A DNA stretch of 64,000 bases from Petrolisthes cinctipes. Taxonomy: Eukaryota > Arthropoda > Malacostraca > Decapoda > Porcellanidae. The notes beneath the pieces are model-generated. The model searched no databases. It saw nothing but the letters and a program-made list of their open reading frames with translations, and was not told where the DNA came from. Position numbers and translations under genes: made by a program. Below are positions 29,469 through 41,551 of the stretch, piece after piece. Numbering within the stretch: the first letter of the stretch is position 1; each line of letters opens with the position of its first letter. Location of the stretch: assembly GCA_033782935.1 (NCBI GenBank), contig JAWQEG010000361.1, positions 261,001 to 325,000 on the forward strand. Reading direction: 5' to 3'.

Positions 29469-31958
29469 GGGCCGTATTCAAGAATATTCATGGTGCATAC
29501 GATGGTGTGGTACCGGCACGATGACACTATAGACAAACAATAGAGCCATCGTACCGGTGTAGCAGTATCAAGTGGAACCCCACTGGAACCCATCAACTGC
29601 CCATGCGTGGGGGCCCAACATGTCAAACCGCGCCACAGTACACAAAACTCACGACCTTCGAAATGATAACACGTCTCCCCCTTTGTATTTTCTTATGGGA
29701 AATATGCTCCGGCAGTAATGCATTTTCCAATTTCGCATTTCGTTTACTATGTCAATATTTATGTATGAAATAGCAAACTCGAAATGATTTGCAAGCGATT
29801 GATACCGAAAACAGCGCATGAAATATCCCGAGTAAGGAATAAATGTCATAAATAAGTCGTCGCTGTACGAGGAGGGCATGATGAGCGCTGCTCCCTACCA
29901 CACCTTGATCGCCAGAATCTGTAGTGACAATCTAACTCATTATTTTCCCTCGCCTAATACACGTTTCACTACATTAAGCATTCAATTATCATTCGTACTT
30001 GTAACATACCAAGCTCTTACTTAATATATGTCTCCCTCCATCACATCATCGCTGTACTGTATATGACTTAATATATGTTACTGGTATTCTAGACAAGCTT
30101 ACATATCTTAACCCTCTCATATTCTAATAGAAGATATCAATACAAACTTTGTTGTATATACAGTGCATATATCTAATTATGGTATAATTTACAAAATTAC
30201 TTGGCTATGAAAAATACTTTTCACACATTCTTTTACATCTCCCATTTTACCCAGCTATGTTACTGCATAACTTTATTTAGCTTGTCATTTTCCTATTCAT
30301 ATATCTACAAGATTTTCTTCCTTCTTCCCTTTGTCATTTATTTTGTTTAGATGTTTCATTCTGAAGTACACAGATATTTTACAGAACACTACATCTTTGG
30401 GTAAATCAATTCCTGTACGTTCTATTGCTGAAGCAAGAGAGCTAAAACAGTGTTTCCCTTCACCAAGGCTTCACCATGAACTGCTTTAAACATTTATCTA
30501 ATTTTAACCGAGAAAAAAATGTATCTGAAGGGAGATAGTGCATAGCTTACCTCTATTAATCATTTCAGTCCATGGTTTGCTTAGCAAACAGTGTCACAAT
30601 TGCTGCCCTTATTTCCTAAATATGGATATGTTCCTACAATTTTTTTTTTAGAATATAGCCACCTCTTCTTCCTCTTCTATTACTGCCTCTGGCTAAGAGG
30701 GAACCTTATTTCACCTCTGTTACAGAAACATAACTTATTGAAGAAATGAGGAAACTAGAGGTTCTCTCTAGTGTCACCCTATAATGAGGCATATTTTAAT
30801 TTCCCCTAAACTTTGACTAGAAGTAGAGATTGACCATTATTTCAATTCTTAAGGACGAGATGATTGTGCCTGTACTATAATTATGTACAAATAACCATTA
30901 CTGTAATATTTTTAAATTGATCAACCTTGACTATTTAGGCCACTGTCCTTTTGCCACAATCAAATGAATACTGTACACTAAGTAGGTAGCCGAATTATTG
31001 GGCAAACTTGGCTCATGATGACATTACATAATATTATACTCTTTCTTGTATACAGTATTAAGATTAGCATCAGCAGGCCCTATTGGAACTTATGTCACTC
31101 TAGCAGTGTATGAAATCTATGGGTGATAGGGGATATATCTGAGCCGTATGAAGTTAAATGCTTGGCAATAAATGAGTTTCAAACAGAAAACTCTTAAGTA
31201 GTGTGACAGAGAATGTAGGGAATTCGCAGAGTTCAGACAGAGAAGGGCCGAGACCCTATGATAGCATTATAAAATTATATTTGTGACAAAATATCACCTA
31301 CAGTATAAATACAATAAGGTAAGAGGGTCTTGCAAAACATCAAGTACAGTATAAAGAACTTTATTTCCTATAATAAATTGTTAATATTGTACATGACTCA
31401 AAAGACATACTTATATAACAGCTGGTACAGTATATAATTGTGGGTTAAATAAATCAAACTTTTTTAGAAAATATGGACAAAATTAATCAACATTATAATT
31501 CTTAATATTACTGTAAACATTTTTATCAAATATTAAATATGGCATTCCATCTCCTGTTGATATATTTGTTAGATTAACAACAAATATCTGTCAAAGTCAA
31601 GTTTGACTATGTAGAAGCAAGGCAAATTTACCTGAATTATGTGTGCATCTTCTAAGTTTAAGATTATTGAAAATCAATTATATGGCCAAACCGAAGTACA
31701 ATGTCGTCAATACACTAGAATGACTAGATGATGGTAAGCTAAATTTGACCTATGTTAAAAACAAATTAATTATGTATTTTGTATTAAGTACAGTAATAGG
31801 CATTTATATATATATATATATATATAATATATATATATATCTAACCTAACCTAACCCCCACGCATGCGCAGTTGATGGGTTCCAGTGGGGTTCCACTTGC
31901 TACTGCTACACCGGTACCATGCCATCGTCAACACCACGAATGTTCTTGCATACGGCCC
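29469..31958. mobile_element. Foldback MITE M1, split by a 2.35-kb element
   Basis: Left arm GGGCCGTATTCAAGAATATT (29469) and right arm 'gaatgttcttgcatacggcc' (ending 31958). The intervening hairpin 'gagccatcgtaccggt' is interrupted at its ACCGGT by the element 29559-31909. Confidence 0.75.
29559..31909. mobile_element. 2351-bp non-autonomous DNA element with 55-bp TIRs and 6-bp TSD
   Basis: The left TIR starts GTAGCAGTATCAAGTGGAAC and the right complement GTAGCAGTAGCAAGTGGAAC. They match over about 55 bp with two mismatches, through 'ccactggaacccatcaactg' and 'catgcgtggggg'. The duplicated ACCGGT (29553-29558, 31910-31915) occurs once in intact M1 copies. The interior is AT-rich with no ORF above 76 codons; (TA)n at 31806-31840 and 'aacctaacctaaccccc' near the right end. 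The superfamily is not assigned; a 6-bp TSD is uncommon. Confidence 0.75.
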
Positions 31959-32194
31959 TATGATGCAGAGTTATATTTCCCTAAAGTTCTAAACATGGAG
32001 AATAATTATTAGAGGTACCAATGGTGAAATTATTATAAAGATTGTTTAAGAGTAAATTGGGAAATTTCTACCAGACGAAATATCAAGATGATGATACATT
32101 TACGATTTTTTTCAAGAGTAAAAACAGGGAAACTACGATGCCTTTGGTTGGTGGTGACTGCAACTCCTTCATTAATTAGCGGGTTGACAACTTA

Positions 32195-32330
32195 AGGTGG
32201 TAATCATTTTTGTGGTACATTGGAGAGCCTTGATTCCTCCAAAATATGCTAGGAAACAGGACCAGAAGAGCAAAAGTAATGTGTTCTGTTGCTTGAAATA
32301 GTTTGGAGGATTCAAAAAATGGAGAAGGCA
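32195..32330. mobile_element. TTAA-family MITE (M3)
   Basis: Core 'gtggtacattggagagcctt' and 'gattcctccaaaatatgcta' as in the other M3 copies; left TTAA at about 32191. Confidence 0.6.
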
Positions 32331-32365
32331 TGACGTCACTATATACTTGAAGAAGCAGCAGAGCA

Positions 32366-32496
32366 GGGCCGTATTCAAGAACATTCATGGTGTATACGAT
32401 GGCGTGGTACCTGTACGATGGTTCCATAGACAAATAACTGAACCATCGTACAGTACCACACCATCGTATACACCACGGATGTTCTTGAATACAGCC
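32366..32496. mobile_element. Foldback MITE M1, best-preserved copy
   Basis: GGGCCGTATTCAAGAACATT ... 'atgttcttgaatacagcc'. A 131-bp near-perfect palindrome with loop 'ccatagacaaataact'. No clear TSD. Confidence 0.8.
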
Positions 32497-32524
32497 ACCA
32501 GTTTAGTCAGCTTGTGGTGAGTGA

Positions 32525-32525
<1 letters not shown>

Positions 32526-32609
<84 letters not shown>
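32526..32609. repeat. (ATT)n microsatellite, about 28 units
   Basis: Uninterrupted ATT/TTA run, probably length-polymorphic. Confidence 0.97.
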
Positions 32610-32610
<1 letters not shown>

Positions 32611-32715
32611 CTGCCAATGGATGTGTGTAAATGTATTATAATAATACTATATTATTCCACAGGTGAGGTGATAACTTTATAACAATATATATTTACGATG
32701 GCAACGAATTAATTA

Positions 32716-33010
32716 AGGGGGAAATATTGTGTTGGTAAATCTGGAACAACTGAATGCGGTAAATATCTACTCTATTGCCGGTTGGTATTACGATGTTTTT
32801 ACCTTCTTTACCCACTAATCTATACCATTCAATTTATAGATATTCAAATGGGGCATTTTGAAATTAGTCTGACCTTACCTAATCTAACCTAGACCGCATC
32901 AGATTACCGGGACCTAACCTGGGCAAACTACCGGGAAATAACCGTGGAAAATTGCCAGGACCTGACTGCAGCAAAATACTGGGACGTCGACGGATCTGGC
33001 AACACTGATA
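32716..33010. mobile_element. M6-like element, inverted and partial, entered by an M3 end
   Basis: 'ttaagggggaaatattgtgt' is an M3 left end. It is followed by the complement of the M6 interior: 'caaatggggcattttgaaat', 'accgcatcagattaccggga' and 'ggatctggcaacactg'. Confidence 0.6.
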
Positions 33011-33042
33011 CAAACCAGCAATAGTCTAGATAAATACCATAG

Positions 33043-33240
33043 TTTTCCCTGGTCCAGATTAGTTTAGGTCAGGTCAGGTCACGGTAGTTTTCCCTGGTCC
33101 AGATTAGGTCAGGTCAGGTCAAGGTTGTTTTTGTCAGGTCAGGTCACAGTAGTTTTCCCTGGTCCAGACTAGGTTATGTTAGGACAGGTCACGGTAGTTT
33201 TCCCTGATCCAGATTAGGTTAGGTTCGGTGAGGTCAAGTC
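33043..33240. repeat. Imperfect tandem repeat, four units of about 45-60 bp
   Basis: Four copies of 'tagttttccctggtccagat' followed by 'taggtcaggtcaggtca'-type sequence. Confidence 0.75.
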
Positions 33241-33430
33241 AGAATAACTCTAGAACATATAAATAATAATTTTCTAATATGTTATTAATTTAACTTGTTT
33301 AATCCTCAGTCAAGCAATTTTTTTTTTTTTTGGGGGGGGGGGGGTTTGGGAGAGGGATTTTTTTTTTTTTTTTTTGGGGGGGGGGTCAAATATGGTCCGA
33401 ATGTACTTAATTAAATGGTAACTTAATTAA

Positions 33431-33679
33431 GGGGACAGTATAGTGTTGGCAAATCTGGAGCAACTGCAGATCCCTCCTAATTATTCCAAGCAACAACAAG
33501 CCATTAATTTTGTACACCTACTCCTGTTTCCTGGTATGTTTTGGAGGAATCAAGGTGCTCTAATATACAGTCATCAAAAAAAGTATTATTGGAACTCCCC
33601 TATGGATAGTTATAGTTATTTCAATGTAAGGGTGGTTCCAATACTTTTTTTGCCGACTGTACAAAAGTATACTCTCCCC
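33431..33679. mobile_element. TTAA MITE (M3) carrying a nested mariner MITE
   Basis: Left TTAA 33427-33430, GGGGACAGTATAGTGTTGGC; right end 'agtatactctcccc', then a mutated TTAA. A mariner-type MITE sits at 33568-33659. Two G/T homopolymer tracts (33319-33388) lie just outside. Confidence 0.65.
33568..33659. mobile_element. 92-bp mariner-type MITE
   Basis: TA-flanked (33566-33567, 33660-33661). CAGTCATCAAAAAAAGTATT pairs with the right end, whose complement is CAGTCGGCAAAAAAAGTATT. Confidence 0.8.
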
Positions 33680-33703
33680 GTAAATTTTATTAGGATCGTG
33701 TGA

Positions 33704-33856
33704 TTGTGTATGGGGATTGGAGGCTTTTGATTCCTTCTTACTATGCCACGAAACAAGCTCCTTTCCATATAGGTTGTGTTTTGTGGCAATATTTGAAGGA
33801 CTCATTTACCTCCAATTTTCTGACTGCATCACAGGGTCCTTTAATGCCAAGCTGCC
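33704..33856. mobile_element. Dispersed repeat (M5), copy 1
   Basis: Shares 'actatgccacgaaacaagct' and 'tgttttgtggcaatatttga' with 44577-44740. Ends near 'gtccttTAA', so possibly another TTAA family. Confidence 0.55.
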
Positions 33857-34164
33857 ATTTATTCCTTGACATTTGTGACCTCATGTTTCCTCACATTTTC
33901 TCACTACAGTAGTTACCAATAAAGAAAATGAAAGGGGTAATAACTAAAGTAAACAGTTTAGCCCCATAGATTGGCTGTATTATCTAAGGAGGTACTGTAT
34001 ATTTATATTATGATCATGCATTGTGCAACAGGTTTATCCATGGTGAAGAAAACCCATAATAGTAGACAAAATAATATATCTTTTTGTCTACCATTGTGGG
34101 TTTTCTTTCCCTTGTTTAATGTTCATCTCAAAGTGAACTCTCCTCCAGGTTTACCCATACTGTA

Positions 34165-34305
34165 CAGTCACGAGCACTAATAAATAGACAGCTTTGGTTG
34201 AAGCTTTGAACAGTAGAATTCACCAATGAACTAATTCCAATGGATATCTTATTGTGCATTTATTTACTGTTTGTAGGTATATGAAGCAAACCTATACTTC
34301 ATTCA
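34165..34305. mobile_element. Mariner-type MITE, right end lost
   Basis: CAGTCACGAGCACTAATAAA after a TA; the interior matches the complete copy at 47973-48128. Confidence 0.6.
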
Positions 34306-35690
34306 TTTTATATAGGATACTCTAGCGCTCTAAAACCGACTGACTCCACTTGCTCCCCGGCCACGGCACCTGTACAGCCCTGTATAATATTTGTGCTCTT
34401 TTGGAAAAAAGACTACTGTAGTAGGAAATAAGGAAGTCATAACCAGGGTGTAGGTTTGTTGCTGAGTAGAGGTGTATGCAAGGCACTGGCAGTTAATTAA
34501 TGTGGTGGTTTGGTATATGGTTTCATAAATGAGGCTACTAACTATCCTCAAATTTGGTCTCCTAAAGAAATTTCTTGCCATTTTGGCCTCAATCCATAAG
34601 AATAGTGGCCTCATAAGCCAGTACCACCCATACTGTGTTGGTCTCAGCTTTCAGCCTCCCTTATGCTCTATCATGGCTGGCAATAAAATTTATCTATGGA
34701 CATACATACAACATATATACAATGACCAAGAATTTATATTGTAATTTAGATATAAATTGCACATATGGAGGATGACAATACATTACTGTATATATTTTTT
34801 CAGGTCACTTTCCTTCACTAACACAACTGCTGATAAATGCATAGGTAGAGGTACAAATGAGGAGTTTCAGTTTCCATTGGCAGTGAACAGCCATATGGTA
34901 CCTTTAATGACCAGCTCCTATGGTATCTCTTATGGTGAATTTATAGTATGGTTTCTACTTGTATTTGTCAGGCTTTCAACTCACTTGTCCAGTACAGTCA
35001 TGAGTCCTGTGGTCATTAGAAAGCAAAAATCCATAGTTATCAGACTACTTATAGAAAAGTTTGGGCCCTGCATTAAATCATTCAATTTTCTGGTTGGTGT
35101 CTCCCTAATTTGATTATTAAAATTTTACGTTATGTTACGTTTATGTTATATGTATTGTACAAAAATTTATATAATGAGGTATTAATATGCAGAGGAAAGT
35201 TATTCCAAATACATCTTGCAAAAGCATTGGTCATTTGTTGCAAAATATCATCTACTTGCAGGAAGTGTTTTAGCTTAAATTTCTTCCGATATTTCAATAA
35301 TGTGAGGCCTTGGGTTACTTAAGTATTAGAGAGTATGACTGTCATTCCCTTCAAGTTAGTTTTAGTTCTCATTTAATTAGTAGTGTGGCCTGTTGGTGTG
35401 CAAGGTGGCATGGGTGAGGCTTGGGATATGTGTTTAAGCACCACCTAAATTATACACTGTTTTTTCAGGGTGTTCGAATCATAACATCGGTGGCAAGCAG
35501 TGGGAGGACTCCATTTTTTGACTTATGAAGGATTTCTTTGGGGAGGGAGTGCATGCGAAGCCCTGGAAGTTGCAGTTGTTGGACCCACATAAATCTCAAG
35601 CAATCCTTATTCTTGGATGAGGAACCACATCAAAGGATTCAGGTAATTTATCATAATTATCTAGTTTTATAATGTATATTCTCCAATGTA
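34306..35690. other. No gene seen
   Basis: AT-rich single-copy-looking sequence. ORFs of up to 118 codons (34757-35113) lack recognisable motifs, splice context or codon-bias support. A CT-rich tract lies at 35699-35712. Confidence 0.35.
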
Positions 35691-35910
35691 TGTTTATTTT
35701 CTCTCTCTCTCTGCTACCTGTGGCGTTAATTTCCAATGTTTTGTACGATAAGTTTTGATGTTTGAATGAATGAATATATGTTGTGATTCTTTTCTTGTAT
35801 TAATAAATTAAAATCGCCAATAGTTGCAATGCTCCGGTGGTAATGACTAGCAAAGGAAATTTACAACATTGGCTACAGAAAAACTGATAAACAGGAGAAC
35901 ATGTGAGTAA

Positions 35911-36960
35911 TGTCCTGCTCTCCCACCCTGCTCTCCCATCACCTGTCCTGCTCTCCCATCTCCTGTCCTGCTCTCCCATCCCCTGTTCTACTCTCCCATC
36001 CCCTGTTCTACTCTTCCATCCCCTGTTCCACTCTCCCATCCCCTGTCCTGCTCTCCCATCTCCTGTCCTGCTCTCCCATCCCCTGTTCTACTCTCCCATC
36101 CCCTGTTCCACTCTCCCATCCCCTGTCCTGCTCTCCCATCCCCTGTCCTGCTCTCCCACCACCTGTTCCACTCTCCCATCCCCTGTCCTACTCTTCCATC
36201 CCCTGTTCCACTCTCCCATCCCCTGTTCCACTCTCCCACCCCCTGTTCCACTCTCCCATCCCCTGTTCCACTCTCCCACCCCCTGTTCCACTCTCCCATC
36301 CCCTGTTCCACTCTCCCACCCCCTGTTCCACTCTCCCACCCCCTGTTCCACTCTCCCACCCCCTGTTCCACTCTCCCATCCTCTGTTCCACTCTTCCATC
36401 CCCTGTTCCACTCTCCCATCCCCTGTCCTACTCTCCCATCCCCTGTCCTACTCTCCCATCCCCTGTTCCACTCTCCCATCCCCTGTTCCACTCTCCCATC
36501 CCCTGTTCCACTCTCCCATCCCCTGTCCTGCACTCCCATCCCCTGTCCTGCACTCCCATCCCCTGTCCTGCTCTCCCATCCCCTGTCCTGCTCTCCCATC
36601 CCCTGTTCTACTCTCCCATCCCCTGTTCTACTCTCCCATCCCCTGTCCTGCTCTCCCATCCCCTGTCCTGCTCTCCCATCCCCTGTCCTGCTCTCCCATC
36701 CCCTGTCCTACTCTCCCATCCCCTGTCCTACTCTCCCATCCCCTGTCCTGCTCTCCCATCCCCTGTTCCACTCTCCCATCCCCTGTCCTGCACTCCCATC
36801 CCCTGTTCCACTCTCCCATCCCCTGTTCTACTCTCCCATCCCCTGTCCTACTCTCCCATCCCCTGTTCCACTCTCCCATCCCCTGTTCTACTCTCCCACC
36901 ACCTGTCCTACTCTCCCATCCCCTGTTCCACTCTCCCATCCCCTGTTCTACTCTCCCTTC
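35911..36960. repeat. 20-bp minisatellite, about 52 copies
   Basis: Units 'ctctcccatcccctgttcca' with TCCTG, TCCTA, TTCTA and TTCCA variants, in strict 20-bp phase. Strand-asymmetric: C/T on plus, G/A on minus. Because 20 is not a multiple of 3 and no unit contains a stop, both strands are open (up to 464 codons) without coding anything plausible. A C/T-rich region continues to about 37230. Confidence 0.95.
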
Positions 36961-37599
36961 CCATATTTTACTCCCCCTTCCCCTCTCCCCTTTTCCTCCT
37001 CCCTTCTTCCCTTCTCTTTCCTTCTTCTCTTCTCCCCTTTCCATTTCCCCTCTCCCTTTCCCCTCTCCTCCAGTCCTGTGATGTGGGCAGTATTTTAAGT
37101 GTTTTGGCACCCCTTTGGACCCCAGCCACTCCCTTTCCATACTTCAACTGCCCTTCATTTTCTTCTATTTTCTTTGTGTTTCCAGTCCCCCCTCCCCCCC
37201 CCCCTCTCCTTGTCCCTCCTTATATTGGATCTTTGTGGCCAAGATTCTCATGCCTTAAAACTACCCTACAGGGGCCATCGGGTTTGTCAGCTGATTCAAA
37301 TTAACGCATAATACAGATGGTGGCAAATATTCACAGGTGATATAGAGAAACTTACTGTTATATAATTTCTCTATATCTTCACTTATGCTTTGAGTTCAGT
37401 ACTGTATATAAGGGATACTTTTGTTACGGCTTTTAAAATGTGTGATGGATGTGAGTAATGAAAACTAGTGGGTGTCTTAAAATGTTAGTCACTCTTAATA
37501 TTATTGTTAATGATGTGATAATATCAGTACACATATATATATAATAATAAATATGGCAGGTTTGTCCTATATAGTGCTAACCTTTACAGTACTGGTGAG

Positions 37600-37953
37600 A
37601 GGGGTAGGGACAGACAGATTCAAATGGTTCTATCAGACTTGTGCCACACCGTCAAATGCCCTGATTCCCTTATGGTTTGGGGATACTTTTCCTTTCATGG
37701 TGTTAGTACATCAGTATTTCTACCAAAGAATGTTCACATAAACTAGGACAAATATTTTTTATCTAATTCTTGATGAAATTCTGCAATGCATGACAAAGTG
37801 TCTTGGTGACATTTTTATATAAGATAGAGCACATTGCCACACTGCTAAATTTATTGTAAATTGGCTGGATTTTTATGATGTTCACTTTGTTCAGTTGTTG
37901 AAGTATTGGCCTGGAAATTTGCCAGACTATAAACCAATGTGGAAATTACAGGA
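37600..37953 (+). pseudogene. Tc1-like transposase relic
   Basis: Plus-strand frames give 'VMVWGYFSFHGVSTSVFL', then stops, then 'DRAHCHTAKFIVNWLDFYDV' and 'YWPGNLPDYKPMWKLQ'. These match the second and third catalytic blocks of Tc1/mariner DDE transposases (DNAPCHTA...WPxxSPDLNPIE-type). The third acidic position and several frames are lost. It ends where the Tigger-like terminus begins. Confidence 0.7.
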
Positions 37954-38590
37954 CAATAAACCCTTGCTAACTCAGATCAATTGGGGGGAGACCCGTGTCG
38001 AGATATCCGAGGGCAAAAAATTTGATGCGTACGACTGACCGTATACACACCCACCCTCAATACTACATGTGCTTTTACTCATATCTCTGGTTCCCATACA
38101 CACCTGCACACACAAAATCATGACAATTTTTCAAAATAGGATATAATTCTGCAGAAATAAATCTAATTATGTATATTAACATGAAATAAAGTATTGTGGT
38201 GTGGTGTGGTGGTAGGTGAGTAAGTGTGGGAATCAGAGCTGGTATCAGTCAGTTTATCAGTCACGGCGTACTTGTTGCCACAGGGACACATTATTCCTGC
38301 GATTTTTGTGATATTTTTATGCTTACTTCTCGTACAGTAATCTCCTTTCAATGGCGTTGAAGAGAAAGTTTTTAAGTGATATTACTAATGATGAAAAGAA
38401 AAAGTCGATATTGTTAAGAGAAAGGAGAAAAGGCAGCAACAATTGGCCATGCTGTAGGGTTGATCCAAACAACTGTAGCCACCATAGTTATAAACAAAAA
38501 GTGCATAGCGTATCTTATATGACATTAAAGATACAACTCCTTATGTAGTCAACTATAATAACAAAGCAAAGATCAAGTTTGTTAATGGAT

Positions 38591-38855
38591 AATGGAACAC
38601 TATGTGGAGTCACTGTGATGATACCATCATGACCGATGAATATGTGGCTCCATGGCTCACTTGGCAGTGATGCAGCCAATTATATATCATTGTTATTGAT
38701 ATAATATTATATGATAACATTGTTAATGTTAATGGAACACTACATGGAGTCACCGTGGTAATACCGTCATGACCCATTAATACATATGTGGCTCCATGGT
38801 TCACTTGGCAGTGATGAAACCAATTATATATCATTACATCACAATTTTTCAGGCA
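38591..38855. repeat. 140-bp tandem duplication
   Basis: 'aatggaacactatgtggagt' (38591) recurs as 'aatggaacactacatggagt' (38731). Both continue through 'tggctccatgg' and 'ccaattatatatcatt'. Confidence 0.85.
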
Positions 38856-38943
38856 ATAAAGTTAATTAATTCAAAACATTGAGTTTCTTATACTGTTATG
38901 GTAAAAGTATAACTATATAATATATGGTCAGTCAACTTAGGAG

Positions 38944-38975
38944 GGTTGTTGTTGAAGTTCCTCTAGCTGTCTGGT
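38944..38975 (-). mobile_element. LINE-B tail-only insertion, about 31 bp
   Basis: gttgttgttgaag + 'ttcctctagctgtctgg', then unrelated sequence. Only the terminal bases of LINE-B plus its CAA tail. Confidence 0.65.
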
Positions 38976-39479
38976 GAACATAGGATATAAATGTATGGTA
39001 TAGAGATGGTAATTTGAGTTTTGTACAAAATTATCTTGTGTCACTTTTCAGGCTGTAGGCCTTTGTGACGATGCACCCGGAAAATCCCCGTATAAGTCGG
39101 ATATACATCCGAGTTATCTGATATCTGACTTATGAGGGTCCGACTTAACGAGGGTTTACTGTACCATGACACTTCATCAGTACCATAATATATTTGGGAC
39201 AATCCTAACACCCAGCACTTCATCCACCATGCTACTTCCATCCCTAAATCCTGTGAGATGGTCAAAAGTAGAAGTACACCCCATTAAATACTAATTATTG
39301 GCGAGTACCGGTGCTATAGTACCATTTCCACCCCATTATTCCTTTCCTCCAAGGTTCAACAGGTACCGCGTGAAGTGTTCTCGCCAGTACTGTAATCATT
39401 AGGGCAAGTCATTTGTCATTGGACTTGATAATTTTCCAACCTTGTAACAGTAAATGGTACACATCATTACTGTCTACAT

Positions 39480-39730
39480 TGTTGCCCTTTCAATTTTCTC
39501 TATCTTGATGACCTTCATTGCTTGTTAATTCCTCTCTAATGAGGGGATCAGCTTCTGATACTTTTCCCATCAATGCTGGACTTCCTCAGGGTGCTATTGT
39601 AGTCCCTTTCTTCTCTATATTACATGTCTTGGTTTAATTAAGCTTTACCTCAACCTGTGTCCATTCTTATGCTGTCAGTATTTTTCTACCTTTAACCTTT
39701 CATTTGTTGTATTGGCATCCCTCCTCTATG
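39480..39730 (+). pseudogene. LINE RT fragment
   Basis: Plus-strand reading 'SDTFPINAGLPQGAIVVPFF' is the RT motif GLPQGAxxxPxxF. It is followed by a frame change and 'CVHSYAVSIF' where HSYADD would be expected. So the catalytic aspartates are gone. Distinct from LINE-A, B and C in this motif. Confidence 0.65.
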
Positions 39731-41551
39731 ACTTCTTAAGTTAAGCAGTTGCAGGAGTCCACCCAGTCAGCTTCAAATTAAGCATCCTTTACTACATATG
39801 ATCAAACAACCTGGTAGAAATTAAAACTCTTGAGCACGGCCTGGTTTTGTTTAAACTGCGTGTGTGGGTATTGCAGGACACACCTCACATATGGCGTGTT
39901 AGTTTGAATTGGGGAAACTGACTGAGGCAGGCAGCCAGACTATGTGTGTTTCATTATATTTCATATGTTACCAGTGTAGAGGACGCTTATGTGGTGTCCA
40001 AATTTGAACTAAATCTGCCCAATGGTTGACTTTAAACAAGGATTTTTCTAAAATTAGGATGGCAAATAATCAAAATGTGTGTGCTAACTTAGTTATTTTT
40101 TTGTTAATGTTAATGAAAGTAATTGTTCCTTTTGTTCAGGCTATCAGCTGTTTTCAGTACTGTACTTCATTGCCTGAGATATATATCATATTTTTGTGTC
40201 CTCCCAGGCATATGGCCTCAGTTTCCTGACATTAGGATGATATAAATGGTAATCATATCCTCCTAGTTGTTACAAAGTAAATATATAATTTATCCTGCAT
40301 ACAATGCTGCACTGTAAAGTGGAAACAACCACCATTAGTGACATTGATCATTGGCATTCAGAGGAAAGCTATTCATCTTGGCAGTGATCCTCTTTATCTC
40401 TCCTTGATTCACTATCTCAAAAACACTACAGTACATTACTGTACTTCTATTTCTGTGTTCATGTGTTATTTCCACAACGATTGCTCCATAGAACTACAAT
40501 TTTACTCCCACCTCTTGCAGTCTGATCTAGCAGTACACATATTATAGACATTGTCAGTCTAAAATACAAAAAATGTCTTTGTCTCCACCACAAAACTGGA
40601 ATAATTTCACAGTACATGAATTCCCATGTCTTACTACTGTATCTGTCTTCCTTGCTAAAAGCTTATACAGTACTTTATACAGAAATAATTTGCTCTTTAG
40701 TTCTCTCCTCTTGGTTCTGGATTTATTAATGTATTGTGATGTTATCTTCATAGTCTTGATGTAAATGTGTGATTTTTGTATCCAGTGACTTTCTCCTGCT
40801 TAGACAATTTCTTACACTATTTTGTTGCTTTCAGGAAATCTTGCCCTGGCCTGCCCTGCCCTGCCCTGCCCTGCACGATATACTCAACATATCAAGTCAT
40901 CACTTCTCCACCTACAGGGTGAGTGAAAATAACCCATAGATATTTTTGTTTCTTTTGGTTTGCTACAGGACTAGATTTGTCACTAGATTAAACTATGAGC
41001 ATAACATCCTTTTGCACATTCTCTTAGGATGAGTTGGGAAGTGTTGTTGTTCTTTTTGGTTGTTGCTGTTTTAGAAATACAAGTTAACATTGCTATAAAA
41101 TCAGCAATTCATAGCAAACTGGACCTTTGACTGGTCCCTGTCAGAGATATCTTGTCGTAGCTGTGTTGAGGAATTATTCTGAGTTGAGAGTGATGTGGAT
41201 AGACTTTGAATATTTGACTTAGTAGTGTGGGATGCTGTATATGTATGTAGGCACAGGGGCTTCTTAATGCCCTATGACAGGAGGTTATCATCTTATTTGG
41301 GTTTGTTTGTTTATTAGCAGGATCGCCTACACAAAATGAGTATGGTGTGTGGATTTTTAAACAATGTTTATCAAAATTGGGCCTCATAGCTGGCAACTAA
41401 CAATTAGATATTGGGTGACATCTGAGTCATGATCTAAGGTTTTATTGTATCTATTCTTTGGTGGAGGTAACGAGGTGAAAATGGGAGTCGGTGTCTTTAG
41501 ATTTCAATGACCTGGCAGAGTTTTTGGTTTTAGAACACACTCTACTTCTTG
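39731..41551. other. No gene seen
   Basis: AT-rich, with (CTGCC)n near 40850-40873. ORFs up to 95 codons (41109-41396 minus) are unsupported. Some of 41100-41390 may be LINE debris, but no motif is clear. Confidence 0.35.

Larger units (their letters stand above)
37954..39161 (+). mobile_element. Tigger/pogo-like element, internally deleted
   Basis: Left end CAATAAACCCTTGCTAACTC and right end, in complement CAGTAAACCCTCGTTAAGTC, then TA at 39162-39163. This is the pogo/Tigger terminal pattern. The interior (1.2 kb) keeps a short ORF starting 'MALKRKFLSDITNDEKKKSI' (38351), reminiscent of a Tigger/jerky transposase N-terminus that then runs out of homology; the DDE domain is absent. Contains a two-copy 140-bp tandem repeat. 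Confidence 0.65.

Noticed and set aside
34757..35113. 118-codon plus-strand ORF as a gene
   Set aside because: No recognisable domain, no splice or promoter context; within chance for AT-rich DNA.
35903..37304. Proline/serine-rich proteins of 392 and 464 residues (and minus-strand Gly/Glu/Trp repeats)
   Set aside because: Both strands and several frames are equally open because a stop-free 20-bp unit repeats; a minisatellite, not a gene.
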